From an uncultured Polynucleobacter sp. (GTDB lineage Bacteria; Pseudomonadota; Gammaproteobacteria; Burkholderiales; Burkholderiaceae), in NCBI GenBank assembly GCA_937996825.1, contig CALKUJ010000386.1:1-5242 (forward strand): a stretch of DNA of 5,242 nt, given 5' to 3'. How positions within the stretch are numbered: position 1 is the first letter of the stretch; each line of letters begins with the position of its first letter. The notes beneath the pieces were generated by a model. That model saw only the letters and a program-made list of their open reading frames with translations. It made no database searches and was not told the DNA's origin. Position numbers and translations under genes: made by a program. Below, in pieces: positions 4,971 through 5,242 of this stretch.

Positions 4971-5242
4971 TTAATGGTTATGCATCATTGGCATATCCGT
5001 AGCAGTATCCGCACCGTAACCAAGCAGCGCTGGATCGAGCATTCCTGCAATCATGGCAATGTGGCCAAACACTAAGAACAACGCTACGCACACTGCATGT
5101 ACTTTACGTTTGTCCTCATCGGAAGCTTTGGAGTTAACCAAACCTAACTCTTGCAGTGCAATGTAGATCAATGGCAAGCCGCCTATCAAGTAGCTACCAA
5201 CTGCGATCACATCAATGATGGTTCGCCATTCGCCTGCTTTTG
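4971..5242 (-). CDS. Small membrane protein of unknown family, 5' end beyond the window
   Basis: The frame is open to the right edge, so 89 residues are visible and the true start is probably outside; a GTG at 5210 would cut into the first helix and has no clear ribosome site. Two hydrophobic helices are seen: VIAVGSYLIGGLPLIYIALQ and VHAVCVALFLVFGHIAMIAGML, separated by a charged loop (SKASDEDKRKVH). The first visible residues, AGEWRTIID, carry an EWR motif before the helix that recalls the DUF6713 type of small membrane protein, but I hold this only as a weak possibility. The C-terminus is Met/His-rich (DMPMMHNH), similar in flavour to the Met/His cluster of the exported protein in this window, and could bind metal (inference). 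A strong terminator follows the stop. Confidence 0.7.
   Translation of the reverse strand, partial: KAGEWRTIIDVIAVGSYLIGGLPLIYIALQELGLVNSKASDEDKRKVHAVCVALFLVFGHIAMIAGMLDPALLGYGADTATDMPMMHNH

Noticed and set aside
1..5242. tRNA or rRNA genes, CRISPR arrays, insertion sequences, attachment sites
   Set aside because: Looked for and not seen: no cloverleaf-like or repeat-spacer pattern, no transposase-like frame and no long terminal inverted repeats.

Overview
The window looks like a chromosomal or plasmid metal-handling region of a betaproteobacterium, probably a Burkholderiales member of the Comamonadaceae type. This placement rests on the CzcA/CzcC-type proteins, the look of the small accessory genes, and the moderate-to-high GC of the first 1.4 kb. 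It is inference from protein style, not from a search.

Layout. Positions 1-2054 (+) hold the tail of a heavy-metal RND efflux operon: the C-terminal end of a CzcA/CusA-type pump, a TolC/CzcC-type outer-membrane channel overlapping it by ATGA, and a 73-residue four-cysteine protein whose start overlaps the channel's stop. Positions 2037-2888 (-) encode a stand-alone DUF4010 membrane protein, convergent with and overlapping the four-cysteine gene by 18 bp. A 189-bp gap follows, with no convincing gene. Positions 3078-3683 (-) encode a Crp/Fnr-type regulator, divergent from a Met-rich exported protein (3804-4169, +). The intergenic space holds a perfect 16-bp dyad of FNR-like spacing. A strong terminator hairpin then precedes an Atx1/CopZ-like metal chaperone (4230-4511, +). 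The right end carries two minus-strand membrane protein genes, a DUF3147 protein (4550-4900) and a protein cut by the window edge (4971-5242), with another strong hairpin terminator between them.

How the parts may work together. The RND pump and channel export metal cations across the envelope. The Met/His-rich exported protein and the CxxC chaperone could buffer soft metals such as Cu(I) or Ag(I) in the periplasm and cytoplasm. The Crp/Fnr protein is placed to control itself and the Met-rich gene through the shared dyad. The most notable observation is this divergent control region: the dyad overlaps a predicted -10 and the start codon of the regulator gene, which would then give an almost leaderless mRNA. 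The same dyad sits at the classic -41.5 activation position for a predicted promoter of the Met-rich gene. The metal link of the right-hand genes is inferred from sequence composition and neighbours.

Base composition changes sharply: hand counts of single 60-base lines give about 77% GC at 1141-1200, 48% at 1561-1620 and 32% at 1921-1980. The RND operon and the following genes may therefore have different histories.
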